Assembly (NCBI GenBank): GCA_016125555.1
Contig: WGLN01000004.1
Coordinates: forward strand, 248,001-312,000
DNA from: Porphyrobacter sp.
GTDB taxonomy: Bacteria > Pseudomonadota > Alphaproteobacteria > Sphingomonadales > Sphingomonadaceae
Reading direction: 5' to 3'
Length of the DNA stretch: 64,000 bases
Below are positions 26,160-35,593 of the stretch, one piece after another. Position numbers and translations under genes: made by a program. Numbering within the stretch: position 1 is the first letter of the stretch; every line of letters begins with the position of its first letter. The notes below the pieces were generated by a model. It ran no database searches. It had not been told where the DNA came from and saw only the letters and a list, made by a program, of their open reading frames with translations.

Positions 26160-26855
26160 ATGACCGACCCCGCGCCCGCCGCCGCCCCGCCCGCGAACAT
26201 GCCGCTCGGCCTGTTCGTCTTCACGCTGCTTTATGGCGGGATGACGGTTCTGGCAGGCGTGCTCGCCTTCAAGCAGGTGCAGCTGTGGCCGACCGACCTT
26301 GCGGTGGAAAGCGGGATCTTCGCCTTCCTGCTGCTGGTGGTGATCTCGAGCACGCTGTCGCAGCTTTACGGGCGCCGCTTCGCGCAGCGGATCGTGTGGT
26401 GGGGCTTCCTGCCGCTGCTGATCGCCTCGCTGCTGATGGTGCTGGTGCTGCGCCTGCCGGCCTCGACCGAGATGATCGCCGACCGCGCCGGCGACCTTGC
26501 CGCTTTCGAGCGGGTGCATTCGACCGTCTGGCGGGTCTGGGCGGCAGGCCCGGCGGCCTATATCACCTCGCTGCTGCTCAACATCTGGATCTTCGACCGC
26601 CTGCGCGGCGCGGGCGGCGAAGGCACGCTCGGCCTGATGGTGCGGGGCGCCGTGGCCTCGGCCTTGAGCCAGGCGGTGGATTCGGTGATCTTCATCACGC
26701 TCGCCTTCTACGGCCTGTTCCCGATCATGAACCTGATGATCGGCCAGGTGATCGCCAAGGTCACTCTGAGCCTCGTGCTGGTGCCCTTCCTGATCACCGG
26801 CGGGGTGAAGGCGGCGCGCTGGCTCGACGCACGTAAGGACGACGCGCCAGCCTGA
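26160..26855 (+). CDS. yhhQ: Queuosine precursor transporter (YhhQ/VUT family)
   Basis: The 231-residue protein has six predicted membrane helices and the family features SQLYGRRFAQRIVWWGF, GPAAYITSLLLNIWIFDRLR and ASALSQAVDSVIFITLAFYG. YhhQ-type proteins take up the queuosine precursors preQ0/preQ1. The ATG at 26160 follows a short leader and gives the usual family N-terminus. Longer in-frame sequence to 26052 lacks family similarity. It is divergent from the nucleoside transporter gene, a context that also fits a purine-like substrate. Confidence 0.87.
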   Translation: MTDPAPAAAPPANMPLGLFVFTLLYGGMTVLAGVLAFKQVQLWPTDLAVESGIFAFLLLVVISSTLSQLYGRRFAQRIVWWGFLPLLIASLLMVLVLRLPASTEMIADRAGDLAAFERVHSTVWRVWAAGPAAYITSLLLNIWIFDRLRGAGGEGTLGLMVRGAVASALSQAVDSVIFITLAFYGLFPIMNLMIGQVIAKVTLSLVLVPFLITGGVKAARWLDARKDDAPA

Positions 26856-26964
26856 AACCCGCCCCGGTCCGACGCTCGGCCCGCCGCGCGGGTGCGCCCC
26901 GCCGCCGCTCCACCGGGAGCCTTCCTCCGCCGCCGCCATTGATGAAGGGCAAGGAGGAACAGGC

Positions 26965-27417
26965 ATGCTGCAACCCATCCTGATGGGCCTCGTCGGAGGC
27001 CAGCGCGCGATGACCCCGCTCGCCGCCGTGACGCTGGCCGCCGCGCGCGGCGAGCTTCCCCACAGCAGCGCGGCACCGCACTGGCTCGGCAACCGCGCCC
27101 TCGCCGGCACCGCGCTGGCGCTGGCGGTGGGAGAGATGGCGGGCGACAAGCGCGCCTCGACCCCCGATCGCATCGAACCTGCCGGCCTCGCCGTGCGCTT
27201 CGTTACCTCGGCGCTGGCCGGCGCGGCGCTTGCCCCGCGCGGGCGGCGGAACGCAGCGGCGATGATTGCAGGCACGGCCGCAATCGGGGCAGCATGGCTC
27301 GGCTGGCGCGCGCGCAAGGCGGCGATGCGGCGTCACGGCCTGGTGGCCACCGGCTTCGCCGAAGACGCCGCGACGCTCGCCACGACGGCGGCGGGGATTC
27401 GCATGGCAAGATGGTGA
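26965..27417 (+). CDS. DUF4126-family small membrane protein
   Basis: This 150-residue protein is hydrophobic with short helices and the features LMGLVGGQRAMTPLAAV near the N-terminus, then LAVGEMAGDKRASTPDRIEP. These are typical of the DUF4126 group, whose function is unknown. An AAGGAGG-like ribosome site lies 9 bases before the ATG. It is the last gene before the change to the accessory region. Confidence 0.78.
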   Translation: MLQPILMGLVGGQRAMTPLAAVTLAAARGELPHSSAAPHWLGNRALAGTALALAVGEMAGDKRASTPDRIEPAGLAVRFVTSALAGAALAPRGRRNAAAMIAGTAAIGAAWLGWRARKAAMRRHGLVATGFAEDAATLATTAAGIRMARW

Positions 27418-27582
27418 GCCCGACGTGCTCCCCTGACAAATGACCGCTTTTTGGAAGAGTCCCCTGAGGAGTGGCGACACTTCGGCCCGGTAGATACCGC
27501 AGCCAGCAGGCGAAATGCGGGCTTTCCTACAATCACCAGTTTGGTTAAAACCTAACAGAAATTAGCCAAAAAGGTGAGCGAA

Positions 27583-27846
27583 ATGGACCCCTTCAAGAAT
27601 GGCGTTGACAGCCTGATTGCCCCCGCAAAAGGCGCATTCGAGATCACCCCCAGCGACTCGGACAGTCTTCCGATCGCCGCGAAGGCCGTTTACGTCGGCA
27701 CCGGCGGCGATCTGGTGCTTCGTGCGGTGGGCGATGATGTTGATGTGCGCCTCGCCAATGTCGGCAATGGAGCCATTCTGCCCATTCGGGTCGCCGCGAT
27801 CCGCCTTACCGGCACCACGGCTTCGGACATCGTGGGATTGATCTGA
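27583..27846 (+). CDS. Spike base protein, Rcc01079 (GTA head-spike GhsA) family
   Basis: The 87-residue protein (ATG 27583 with AAGGTGAG five bases upstream; a GTG at 27574 is in frame but forms part of that ribosome site) has the compact pattern of the RCAP_rcc01079 family. It reads FEITPSDSD, then AVYVGTGGDLVLRAVGDDVDVRLANVGNGAILPIRVAAIRLTGTTASDIVGL. In Rhodobacter capsulatus the homologue forms the base of the gene-transfer-agent head spike. No other GTA or phage structural gene is in the window. The stop overlaps the next ATG (TGATG), so the two are coupled. The upstream spacer is AT-richer than the surroundings. Confidence 0.75.
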   Translation: MDPFKNGVDSLIAPAKGAFEITPSDSDSLPIAAKAVYVGTGGDLVLRAVGDDVDVRLANVGNGAILPIRVAAIRLTGTTASDIVGLI

Positions 27847-30800
27847 TGCTTCAATTCATGATCTCCCCGACATCGAGCGAACTGTCTCGCAGGGCGTTCC
27901 TCGTCGGTGCAGCCTCGATTTCGGTCCTGGCCTTGTCCACCCGCAGCACGGGCGCCGCAGCGCAGGGCTTCACCGCGCTGCCGCAGGTCACCGGCTACAC
28001 CGCGACCTCGGGGCGGTTCCGGCTATCCTCGACCGGATTCGTGCGCTGCTCTGCCGATGAGGAGCGGCTGTGCTTCGATGCGAGCGGCAACTTCACCGGG
28101 CAGTATATTCAGGGCGCCGATACTTACTACAGCGCGCCCTGGGACGATACCGCCGCCCCGCACACATCAAGCGACCCGGCCTATCTGACGACCAGCGCGG
28201 GGGGCACCATCGCCTATGCCGGGGCGCATTCGGAGGCCGACATCTTCGGCACCACCGGCAAGGGCGTGGTGATCACCCAGACCTCGACCCAGAACGGCTT
28301 TCACACCGCCAACAACTGCTCGGTTTCGGTCGTCTCGGGTGACCTTGTGCGCGTTCACGCGATTGTCGCCATTTCGGCTTCGACCATCACCGGGCGCGTT
28401 CAGCTTCGCACGATTTCGTCGGGCTCGGTCGAGTTCAACCACGACGCGAGCGGGGTCATCACCGGCTTCACCGAGAACTGGACGACCTACCGCGCGGGCT
28501 ATCACGACATGGGCACCATCAACGGCAAGCGCTGGTGGTATGTGTGGGCCGACCGCAAGGCGACCAGCACCACCACGGCGCGGGTCGGCATCGGATTCGG
28601 CAACGTCACCGCCGACGCGGGCAAGAAGTTCCACGTCTGCGAGCTGATGATCCAGAAGAACCCGGCGACGGCTCCGGCTGCCATTCCGGTGTGTGCCGCG
28701 TCCAAGACCTTCGCCGCCGACACGCTCGCGACCAGCCTCTCCAACGTCGGCTATGTCTGCGAGGGGCTGGCGCTGGCGCGGTCGCAGACGCCGTCGGGCA
28801 ACATCACCGCGCCTGCCGTCAGCATCGGGGTGCCTTACGAGCCGCTGGAAACCCGCATCGCGATCATCTTGAGCATCGAGAGCGCCGACCGTTCGGGGCC
28901 GATGCCCAACGAAAACGTCCTCTACTACGGTCGCCCTTGGGGCACCCCGACCACCCACGCGCTGACCTTCGGGCCGGGTTGGTTCCCGCGCGACTGGTAT
29001 AAGGCGTCGGCCACCAGCGAGGCGGCGACGAACCTTACCGTGCGCAGCGTCTTTCAGGCGACCGAGGCTTATCACGCGATCCTCGGCAACATGACCACCT
29101 CGTCCACCTACGTGACCGGGGCAATCGACATCGACCGCGTGGCGCTGATGGCTGGCGGGGATACCCGCACCAAATATATCGAGCAGTCGGACGTGCTGGC
29201 GGGCACCGGGGCCAGCTTCTACTTCGTCGCGGGGACGAACCTCTCCGTCACCAACAGCCTCGTGATGGGATCGACCCTCCATCCCACCCGTTCGCGCTAT
29301 GCGGTGCAGGCCGACGAGACCGATGCCAAGCGGGTCTACATGGGCGAAATGGTGCTGCAATCGAACAGCGGCGGCGCGATCAGCCTTGAGGGCACCCGCA
29401 CCCACAACCTTGCCCGCACCGCACTGACCGCGACCAGCAATTCCACCTCGGTCAGCTACAACACCGACGACTTCTGCGCGACCGGGTTCTGGTCGGACAT
29501 GCTTTACGTCACGCGCGGCACCGTCACGAGCTGGACCGGGGACCGGATGTTCGGGGCGCTCACCACCGCGCTCAACGACATGTTCCTGTGCCAGACCGAG
29601 CGGCAAATCCGCATCAGCACCGATGCGGGCGCGAATTGGGCGAACCTTTCGACCTCCTTCGATCCCGCCGACCTGCCGCACGGGTTCCTCGCCGAACATA
29701 TCGGGACATGGGACTTCGACACGCTCGCCTTCACCGCTGCGCCGGATGCCACCAAGACCTGCCGGGTGCGCTACTGGCAGCGCGGCTCCTCCAACTATGA
29801 CGACAAGCCCGCCTTCCAGTGGGTCGGCTCGCAGATGGACATGGGCACCCATTCGCGCCTGCCCGATGACGGGGACGTGTTCCGCATCAAGAACGGGGAC
29901 ACGTGGATCGACGTGACCTATCAGGGCGGCTATTGGAGCGGCGGCAGCTACACGCGCGCCAGCACCCCGGCGAACCTCACGCACCTCGTTTCCAACGACT
30001 TCGTGCAGGTGAACCGCCAGTTCGTCACCATGACGACCGCCAACACCTTCGACGGCTGCGTGTTCCTCGGTTCGAAGGGCGGGTTCTTCCTCACCGGCAA
30101 CGTGGCGATGGGGGCAACCGACAGCGCAATCGACAATGTGACGATCTCGAACCTTGTCGTTCTCAGCGTCGGCACCAACGGGTTGCGCTTCGACTATTCG
30201 CGCGTGGCCTCCTCGCAGGTCGATCTCTCCAATGCGCTGTTCATCGAGGCGGCGTCGGACTTCACCTACACCGACGGGAAGGGCTACACGCTCACCATCG
30301 GCGCGGCGGGGGCGAACAACACGCTGGCGCTGGGCGCGAACGTCACGGTGATGAGCAGCAAGGTCGGCGGCGGGCTGGAAGCGGCGCAAGCGGGGGCCAC
30401 CTACACCGGGTCCTTGACCACCATCGTGCCTGGTGTGCGCTCGGCCTATGACACGTTCAGCACCCCCGATGCCAAGGTGCCGCAGTATTTCCCGACCGAG
30501 TTCTACGACAGCACACAGGGCCGCGCCAAGCTGCCCGCGACGGGGCGCGAGTTCGACTTCGACCTCACCGCCTTCGCCGACAGCGATGCAGGCTTTACCG
30601 CCCGCGCGGTGATTGCCGCCGCCAAGGGCACGCACGCCCGCTGGAACAGCGTCATCGCCGACATCAAGGCCAAGTGGCACAAGACGCCCGACGCGGTGGC
30701 GGTGACGGCCAACAGCGCATCGGTCGATACCTCGCTCGCCACCGGGCTTTCGGGCACCGGCTTCGACACCACGAAGGGCGGCAACCATGACGGCTATTTC

Positions 30801-30911
30801 AAGATCGAAGGAGGCGCGTTGAAGGTCGCCAAGGCGCTGACCGGGCTCAACCGGGTGCAGATGCTCCGCACCGACGCGGATGAATTGCTGGTGGTGGATG
30901 TGACGACATGA
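27846..30911 (+). CDS. Large Tat-exported protein coupled to spike base gene
   Basis: The 1021-residue product begins with a twin-arginine signal (SELSRRAFLVGAA, Arg15-Arg16, then a hydrophobic run to about residue 40, ALSTRSTGAAAQG). The rest is Thr/Ser/Gly/Ala-rich with many beta-strand patterns such as ISLEGTRTHNLARTALTATSN and ISNLVVLSVGTNGLRFDY, suggesting a right-handed beta-helix or other elongated beta fold as in phage tail spikes. I find no catalytic motif. Its position directly after a GTA-type spike base gene, with a one-base overlap, suggests the spike fibre partner (the Rcc01080/GhsB role), but the Tat signal does not fit an intracellular virion protein. A second in-frame ATG is at 27858. 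Confidence 0.72.
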   Translation: MLQFMISPTSSELSRRAFLVGAASISVLALSTRSTGAAAQGFTALPQVTGYTATSGRFRLSSTGFVRCSADEERLCFDASGNFTGQYIQGADTYYSAPWDDTAAPHTSSDPAYLTTSAGGTIAYAGAHSEADIFGTTGKGVVITQTSTQNGFHTANNCSVSVVSGDLVRVHAIVAISASTITGRVQLRTISSGSVEFNHDASGVITGFTENWTTYRAGYHDMGTINGKRWWYVWADRKATSTTTARVGIGFGNVTADAGKKFHVCELMIQKNPATAPAAIPVCAASKTFAADTLATSLSNVGYVCEGLALARSQTPSGNITAPAVSIGVPYEPLETRIAIILSIESADRSGPMPNENVLYYGRPWGTPTTHALTFGPGWFPRDWYKASATSEAATNLTVRSVFQATEAYHAILGNMTTSSTYVTGAIDIDRVALMAGGDTRTKYIEQSDVLAGTGASFYFVAGTNLSVTNSLVMGSTLHPTRSRYAVQADETDAKRVYMGEMVLQSNSGGAISLEGTRTHNLARTALTATSNSTSVSYNTDDFCATGFWSDMLYVTRGTVTSWTGDRMFGALTTALNDMFLCQTERQIRISTDAGANWANLSTSFDPADLPHGFLAEHIGTWDFDTLAFTAAPDATKTCRVRYWQRGSSNYDDKPAFQWVGSQMDMGTHSRLPDDGDVFRIKNGDTWIDVTYQGGYWSGGSYTRASTPANLTHLVSNDFVQVNRQFVTMTTANTFDGCVFLGSKGGFFLTGNVAMGATDSAIDNVTISNLVVLSVGTNGLRFDYSRVASSQVDLSNALFIEAASDFTYTDGKGYTLTIGAAGANNTLALGANVTVMSSKVGGGLEAAQAGATYTGSLTTIVPGVRSAYDTFSTPDAKVPQYFPTEFYDSTQGRAKLPATGREFDFDLTAFADSDAGFTARAVIAAAKGTHARWNSVIADIKAKWHKTPDAVAVTANSASVDTSLATGLSGTGFDTTKGGNHDGYFKIEGGALKVAKALTGLNRVQMLRTDADELLVVDVTT

Positions 30912-30964
30912 CGACGCGCCAGACGCTCGGCGAGCGCATCACCGTGGCCCGACCGGGTCACTGA
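30908..30964 (+). CDS. 18-codon ORF coupled to the spike gene (possible remnant)
   Basis: An ATG overlaps the stop of the large spike-like gene (ATGA) and opens a frame of 18 residues, MTTRQTLGERITVARPGH, ending in TGA. The tight coupling is typical of a real operon member, but the peptide is very short and ends 11 bases before the convergent Wzy-like gene. It may be the truncated front of a third gene of the spike unit, or chance. Confidence 0.25.
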   Translation: MTTRQTLGERITVARPGH

Positions 30965-30974
30965 TGACAGCGAA

Positions 30975-32303
30975 TCAAGCCGCTCTGGGTAGGCGGGGCC
31001 CGACGGGCGGAGCTGGTAGCCTGCGCTGCATGCCGTAATGCGAGGGCGCTTTCGCAAGGCTCACGGCAGCACCAAGCAACACGAAGAACCAGACCTGCAC
31101 GGATAGCCACACCGCCACCGACACCAACCCCAGGGCGAAGACCGCCAGGGCAATCGCCACTCCGCGCTCGGTTTGCTGGTCGCTTCCGGTCGAGGTCATC
31201 GACTTCCGCATGATCGCCACGAGCGCGAGGAACACGGCAAGGCCGATCAGGACGCTGGGAAGGATGCCGAAACGCATGGCCATCAGCAGCCAGTAATTGT
31301 CGACCGAATCCGTCATCCACACCGGGCGCTTCCAGTCACCGTACCCGAGCCCGAACCAGGGGTGCGCGGCCACGTTTTGAGAACCATACTCCCAGATCAA
31401 CACGCGCCGATACCCGGTATCGGAATTGAGCGAAGCGAAGCGGATCACGAGACTGAATGTCCCGGACTTGGTGCCAACCTCGGTCAGGAACACGAAGATC
31501 GCCCCGAACACGAAGAAGAGCTGCCAGGTGAGATTCACGAAGTGCCGGGTGAGCCAGTTGTAGACGAGCAGACCGGTCGAGGCCGACAGGGAGATCAATG
31601 CAGCCGAACTGACGCTGAAGAAGCTGCCCAGCGAACCCGCCACGCCGGCGATCCTGACCCAGCCCCGGAAGCCGGCCGTCCAGTAGAGCGGAAGGAAACT
31701 GCCGAGAAAGATGCCCGCCGAAATCGGATGCGCAAATGGCCCCTGTGCCCGCAGGAGCCCCATGCGCGGAGAGGAATAGTACTCCGCCGGTCGCCCGGTG
31801 AGCTTGCTGAAAAGGGGCTGAATGATGGGCGTGAAGGTGACCGATTCGATCATGGTCAGCACGCCCACGATCAGCAGGCCCGGCAGGATCAGCACCAGGA
31901 ACATGCGAAAGGCGCGCACATCGGCGATTGCGGTGCGGGCGAAGAAATAGGCAAGTCCGATGTCCGCGACATGCGCGACGCTTGCCGTGAGCGCTTCGTT
32001 CCAGTCGGACGTGAGCGACATAGCGACACAAATCCACGCAACCGCTACCAGGATGCAGAGGTCGGCCCATTGGAACCGCATTTTTCCCCTCGCGGCCGTT
32101 CCAAGAACGAAGAGCGAGGCGACGATCAGAAAGAACCTGTAGCCCGGAATGAAGGAGCCGCCGATTGTCACGCTGATCTGCGGCGGTAGCAGCATGAAGT
32201 AGCCGAGCACGGCGGCCAGATAGACCGGCAAATTGGACCGGCGCGGCATCGCGAACGCGGGCCTGCGAACCGGCTGCGGCCTCAACGACGGGGTGGATTT
32301 CAT
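30975..32303 (-). CDS. O-antigen polymerase/ligase-like membrane protein (Wzy candidate)
   Basis: The 442-residue protein has about eleven predicted membrane helices. A large loop between late helices ends in RRVLIWEYGSQNVAAHPWFGLGYGDWKRPVWMTDSVDNYWL, the Wzy_C-type pattern (RxxIW..A......G.G.) of O-antigen polymerases and ligases. It would join repeat units or attach polysaccharide at the periplasmic face. Sequence diversity makes polymerase and ligase hard to tell apart. It diverges from the Wzx-like gene across about 140 bases. Confidence 0.8.
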   Translation of the reverse strand: MKSTPSLRPQPVRRPAFAMPRRSNLPVYLAAVLGYFMLLPPQISVTIGGSFIPGYRFFLIVASLFVLGTAARGKMRFQWADLCILVAVAWICVAMSLTSDWNEALTASVAHVADIGLAYFFARTAIADVRAFRMFLVLILPGLLIVGVLTMIESVTFTPIIQPLFSKLTGRPAEYYSSPRMGLLRAQGPFAHPISAGIFLGSFLPLYWTAGFRGWVRIAGVAGSLGSFFSVSSAALISLSASTGLLVYNWLTRHFVNLTWQLFFVFGAIFVFLTEVGTKSGTFSLVIRFASLNSDTGYRRVLIWEYGSQNVAAHPWFGLGYGDWKRPVWMTDSVDNYWLLMAMRFGILPSVLIGLAVFLALVAIMRKSMTSTGSDQQTERGVAIALAVFALGLVSVAVWLSVQVWFFVLLGAAVSLAKAPSHYGMQRRLPAPPVGPRLPRAA

Positions 32304-32442
32304 GTCGGAACGCCTATACCCCGCACGCTCGATATACTAGGGCCAAATGCGTGCTGGCAGTCATCTCGGTCGTGGAGACCGCATCCCCTGTCGCGCGCGT
32401 CATCTCGAAGCCTATCGTCCGGCTGCAGTTCTGAGCCCGTCC

Positions 32443-33723
32443 ATGTTGTTCGCCTTACGCCGCAAGGCTTCGCCCTTCAGGTATGTCTACGACCTTCTGG
32501 TAGGGCTCTTCCTGCGGGGCGGCGGTGCGTTCGCGAGCTTCGTGGTGACATGGCTGATCGCGCGCAGCTTCGGTGCAGGCGTGGTGGGGCAATACCAGAT
32601 CGGCCTGACCACCGCGACGCTTGGCTCCCTGCTGGCGACGATGGGCCTGCACCTCGTGCTTGTGCGCGAAGCCGGCAGGCTCATCACCGAGCGGGACCTT
32701 GGCAGTCTTGCCACCACATACAGGGCGTGCCGCCGATACGTGATTGCCGCGGGCCTCATCATGACGGCCATCATCTTCGGAGCGGCCATCCTGCTCGCCG
32801 AAGCCGTGCTCGAAGATACCACGCCGATACCGTTCGTGATGACCTTCGCACCCTTGGCCGTGCTCTTCGCGTGGCTGCGGCTCAACAATGATCTGCTGCG
32901 TTCGCTCGGAGCTGTCTGGCGCTCCCAGTTGCTGGAGGGCGTGTTCTATTCGGGTTTGACGGCGATTGTCCTTCTGGTGCTCTGGCTCGGCGGGATTGCC
33001 TTCCCCGCCTTGTTTATCGCTGTCATCTATCTCGGCAGCGCTGCGCTCGCGCTGGTCATCAGCATCCGGATCATCTCCGCCAAGCTCGCGCACTGGGGGC
33101 ACGGAACCCCGCAGATCGGCCGATGGAGCGGGATCCTGGCAGTTGCACCCGCCGTGGTTCTGACGGCATCCGACTGGACGATCCTGCTGATCGTCGGGAT
33201 CTTCCTCAGCATCCCCGATGCCGGGGTTTACCGAACGCTGGTGATGTACAGCACGCTGATCGTGATGATCTCGACATCATTCGACATCATGGCCGCTCCG
33301 CACCTCGCCAAGGCTCGCGCGTCCGGCGATCGCCGGCAGTTCTTCGCCAAGGTCAACTCGGCAAGCTTGCTCGGGCTGGCGGTCGCTTCGCCGCTGGTGC
33401 TGGCCGCGCTGTTCTTTCCGACGCCGATCCTCAGCCTGTTCGGCCCGGACTTCGCGCGCGGGGCACCGGCTCTGGGGATCCTTGCTCTCGCGCAGTTGAT
33501 CCGTGTGGTGGTCGGACCTGCAGCACCGGCCATGGTGATGCTCCACCGCGAAAAGCCGGTGCTCTATATCGAGATCGCCGCCGCGGTGGCTTCGATCCCG
33601 CTTGCCTTCGTGCTCGTGCAGCACCTCGACCTGCTCGGCCCGCCAATCGCCATCCTGACCGCGAGCATCCTGCGCGGAGTCTTCACCCGCTGGGCGCTGG
33701 CGCGCGCCTGGCCCGCAACCTGA
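32443..33723 (+). CDS. Oligosaccharide flippase family protein (Wzx candidate)
   Basis: The 426-residue protein (ATG 32443; a 32-codon upstream extension is Arg/Pro-rich and unlikely) has about 12-14 membrane helices. N-terminal LLVGLFLRGGGAFASFVVTWLIARSFGAGVVGQYQI and C-terminal SLFGPDFARGAPALGILALAQLIRVVVGPA are typical of polysaccharide-type MOP flippases. It would move lipid-linked repeat units to the periplasm for the Wzy-type enzyme encoded next to it. Confidence 0.87.
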   Translation: MLFALRRKASPFRYVYDLLVGLFLRGGGAFASFVVTWLIARSFGAGVVGQYQIGLTTATLGSLLATMGLHLVLVREAGRLITERDLGSLATTYRACRRYVIAAGLIMTAIIFGAAILLAEAVLEDTTPIPFVMTFAPLAVLFAWLRLNNDLLRSLGAVWRSQLLEGVFYSGLTAIVLLVLWLGGIAFPALFIAVIYLGSAALALVISIRIISAKLAHWGHGTPQIGRWSGILAVAPAVVLTASDWTILLIVGIFLSIPDAGVYRTLVMYSTLIVMISTSFDIMAAPHLAKARASGDRRQFFAKVNSASLLGLAVASPLVLAALFFPTPILSLFGPDFARGAPALGILALAQLIRVVVGPAAPAMVMLHREKPVLYIEIAAAVASIPLAFVLVQHLDLLGPPIAILTASILRGVFTRWALARAWPAT

Positions 33724-33741
33724 ACGAAGTGACCGCAGGCC

Positions 33742-34575
33742 TCAGCGCAGCTTGCCCGCCATGCGCACGAGCGCGGGAGGAAGCCAGTCGCGCAGGGTTT
33801 CGGTGATGCGGATCTTGTGATCGACCTTGTCGCTCGAGCCCGGGCGAGCCTGGAAGTTGGTGGTCCGGTCCGGCTGATCGTTCAGCGTCGCGGCGGAGGT
33901 GTAGTAATAGGTGGCGATGGACCTGCGCGAGAGCCCCTCCGGGGTGTTGAGCGGATCGGGGTGACCGTGCCAGCTGTCGAGATCGGTGTTGAACACCACG
34001 CAGCGCCCGATCACCGGCGCGACCTTGCGCTGCACCTTCTTCATGTTTTTCGACCAAAGTTCCAGGTGGCCGCCCCACTCATCCTGCCAGTCCTCGTTGA
34101 GATAGACGAGCACGTTGAGCCGGCGCCGCACGTTCATGATCTTGTGACGGTTGAAGTCGGCATGGACACCGAGATGCCCGCCGCGCAGCGTCTCGTGCAG
34201 GCCACCTCCGGTGAAATAGGGGTCCGCGATCAGCCCCTCGATCCCGGTCATGGCCGACAGGAACTTGAGAAAGGGCTCGCTGTTGAGCGCGAAGAACAGG
34301 TTGCGCGTCAGGTCATCCGGCACGTTCTCCGGCATGAATTGATACTTGAGGTTCTCCTGCTCGCGCTTGAAGGATACCGCGAGCTCACGCGGGGGGAAGT
34401 TCCTGGCGACTTCGCGCAGCAGATCGCGCGACAGGAAATCGTCGATCGCGATGTGCGGGAAGGGTTCGGCCGACTGGTATTCCGCGGCCAGGCGCTTGCC
34501 CTGTTCGATGCATTGCTCCTCGGAGAAACGAGGGCTTTTTGCAGTTCCGACATTCTCGAGGATCGCCATGGTCAT
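33742..34575 (-). CDS. 2OG-Fe(II) oxygenase in the polysaccharide locus
   Basis: The 277-residue protein (ATG 34575; a second Met is two codons on) resembles prolyl-4-hydroxylase-type 2OG-Fe(II) oxygenases. It has FPHIAIDDFLSRDLLREVARNFP, the iron motif GVHADF (His138, Asp140), LNVLVYLNEDWQDEWGGHLELW, a distal His at 203 or 205 in SWHGHP, and Arg217/218 for 2-oxoglutarate. Homologues occur in capsule and O-antigen loci where the substrate is usually unknown. It is the last gene of the minus-strand sugar operon, 58 bases after fcl. Confidence 0.85.
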   Translation of the reverse strand: MTMAILENVGTAKSPRFSEEQCIEQGKRLAAEYQSAEPFPHIAIDDFLSRDLLREVARNFPPRELAVSFKREQENLKYQFMPENVPDDLTRNLFFALNSEPFLKFLSAMTGIEGLIADPYFTGGGLHETLRGGHLGVHADFNRHKIMNVRRRLNVLVYLNEDWQDEWGGHLELWSKNMKKVQRKVAPVIGRCVVFNTDLDSWHGHPDPLNTPEGLSRRSIATYYYTSAATLNDQPDRTTNFQARPGSSDKVDHKIRITETLRDWLPPALVRMAGKLR

Positions 34576-34633
34576 GCTCTCCGCTTGGCTGAAGCTTGAG
34601 TGATGATGAGACTGACTGCCACGGTCCGAGCGC

Positions 34634-35593
34634 TCAGCCGACGTTCCGCGCACGGTTCTGGTCCAGCGCGTCGACGAACCAGGCGTAGGTTCCGGTGATG
34701 CCTTCGCGCAAGGAGATCGACGGGCGCCATCCCAGCGCCGTCAGCCGCCCGGTGTCGAGCAGCTTGCGCGGGGTCCCGTCGGGCTTGGTGAGATCGTGGA
34801 CGATCTCGCCTTCGAAGCCGACGATCTCGTTCACCAGCTTCGTCAGCTCGAGGATCGAGATGTCCTCGCCGCAGCCCAGATTGACATGATCGTGGCCCGA
34901 ATAGTGCTGCAGCAGGAATACGCAGGCATCGGCGAGGTCGTCGACATGCAGGAACTCGCGCCGCGGCGTGCCCGTCCCCCACATCGTCATCTCGGTATCG
35001 CCCCTCAGCTTCGCCTCGTGCGCCTTGCGGATCAACGCCGGCAGGACGTGGCTGGAGGTGAGGCTGAAATTATCGCCGGGCCCGTAGAGATTGGTCGGCA
35101 TTCCCGAAATGAAATCCCGCCCGTGCTGCTTGCGATAGGCCTGAGCAAGCTTGATCCCGGCGATCTTGGCGATCGCATACCACTCGTTGGTCGGCTCGAG
35201 GCTGCCGGTGAGAAGCGCGTCCTCGTGGATCGGCTGGTCGGCGTGCTTGGGGTAGATGCAGGACGAGCCCAGGAACAGCAGCTTCTCGACGTCGGAGCGG
35301 TGGGCGGCGTCGATGACGTTCGCCTCGATCATCAGGTTTTCGTAGATGAATTCGGCCGGCTGGGTGTCGTTGGCATGGATTCCGCCGACCTTGGCGGCAG
35401 CCAGGATCACCGCATCGGGGCGGTTTGCGGCAAACCACGCGCGGGTGGCGGCCTGATCGCACAGATCCGCCTCGGCGCGGCTCGCCGTCAGGATCGTGCA
35501 GTCCTCGCGCTCGAGCCTGCGCACGAGCGCCGAGCCCACCAGTCCGCGGTGCCCGGCGACGAAGATCTTTTTTCCCGTGATCGCGTAGGTCAT
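34634..35593 (-). CDS. fcl: GDP-L-fucose synthase
   Basis: The 319-residue product is a short-chain-fold epimerase-reductase converting GDP-4-keto-6-deoxymannose to GDP-L-fucose. It shows [15 protein letters not shown] (cofactor site), [17 protein letters not shown], a YAIAK catalytic pair, [13 protein letters not shown], and [19 protein letters not shown], all fcl hallmarks. Its start codon overlaps the stop of the preceding epimerase (TGATG). The upstream enzyme GDP-mannose 4,6-dehydratase (Gmd) is not in the window. Confidence 0.93.
   Translation of the reverse strand: MTYAITGKKIFVAGHRGLVGSALVRRLEREDCTILTASRAEADLCDQAATRAWFAANRPDAVILAAAKVGGIHANDTQPAEFIYENLMIEANVIDAAHRSDVEKLLFLGSSCIYPKHADQPIHEDALLTGSLEPTNEWYAIAKIAGIKLAQAYRKQHGRDFISGMPTNLYGPGDNFSLTSSHVLPALIRKAHEAKLRGDTEMTMWGTGTPRREFLHVDDLADACVFLLQHYSGHDHVNLGCGEDISILELTKLVNEIVGFEGEIVHDLTKPDGTPRKLLDTGRLTALGWRPSISLREGITGTYAWFVDALDQNRARNVG

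Noticed and set aside
28167..30788. 873-residue open frame on the minus strand
   Set aside because: It is antisense to the Tat-signal protein, Arg/His/Gly-rich with no recognisable motif.
27583..30911. Prophage
   Set aside because: No integrase, terminase, capsid, portal, tail tube or lysis gene is present, and no attachment repeats were seen.
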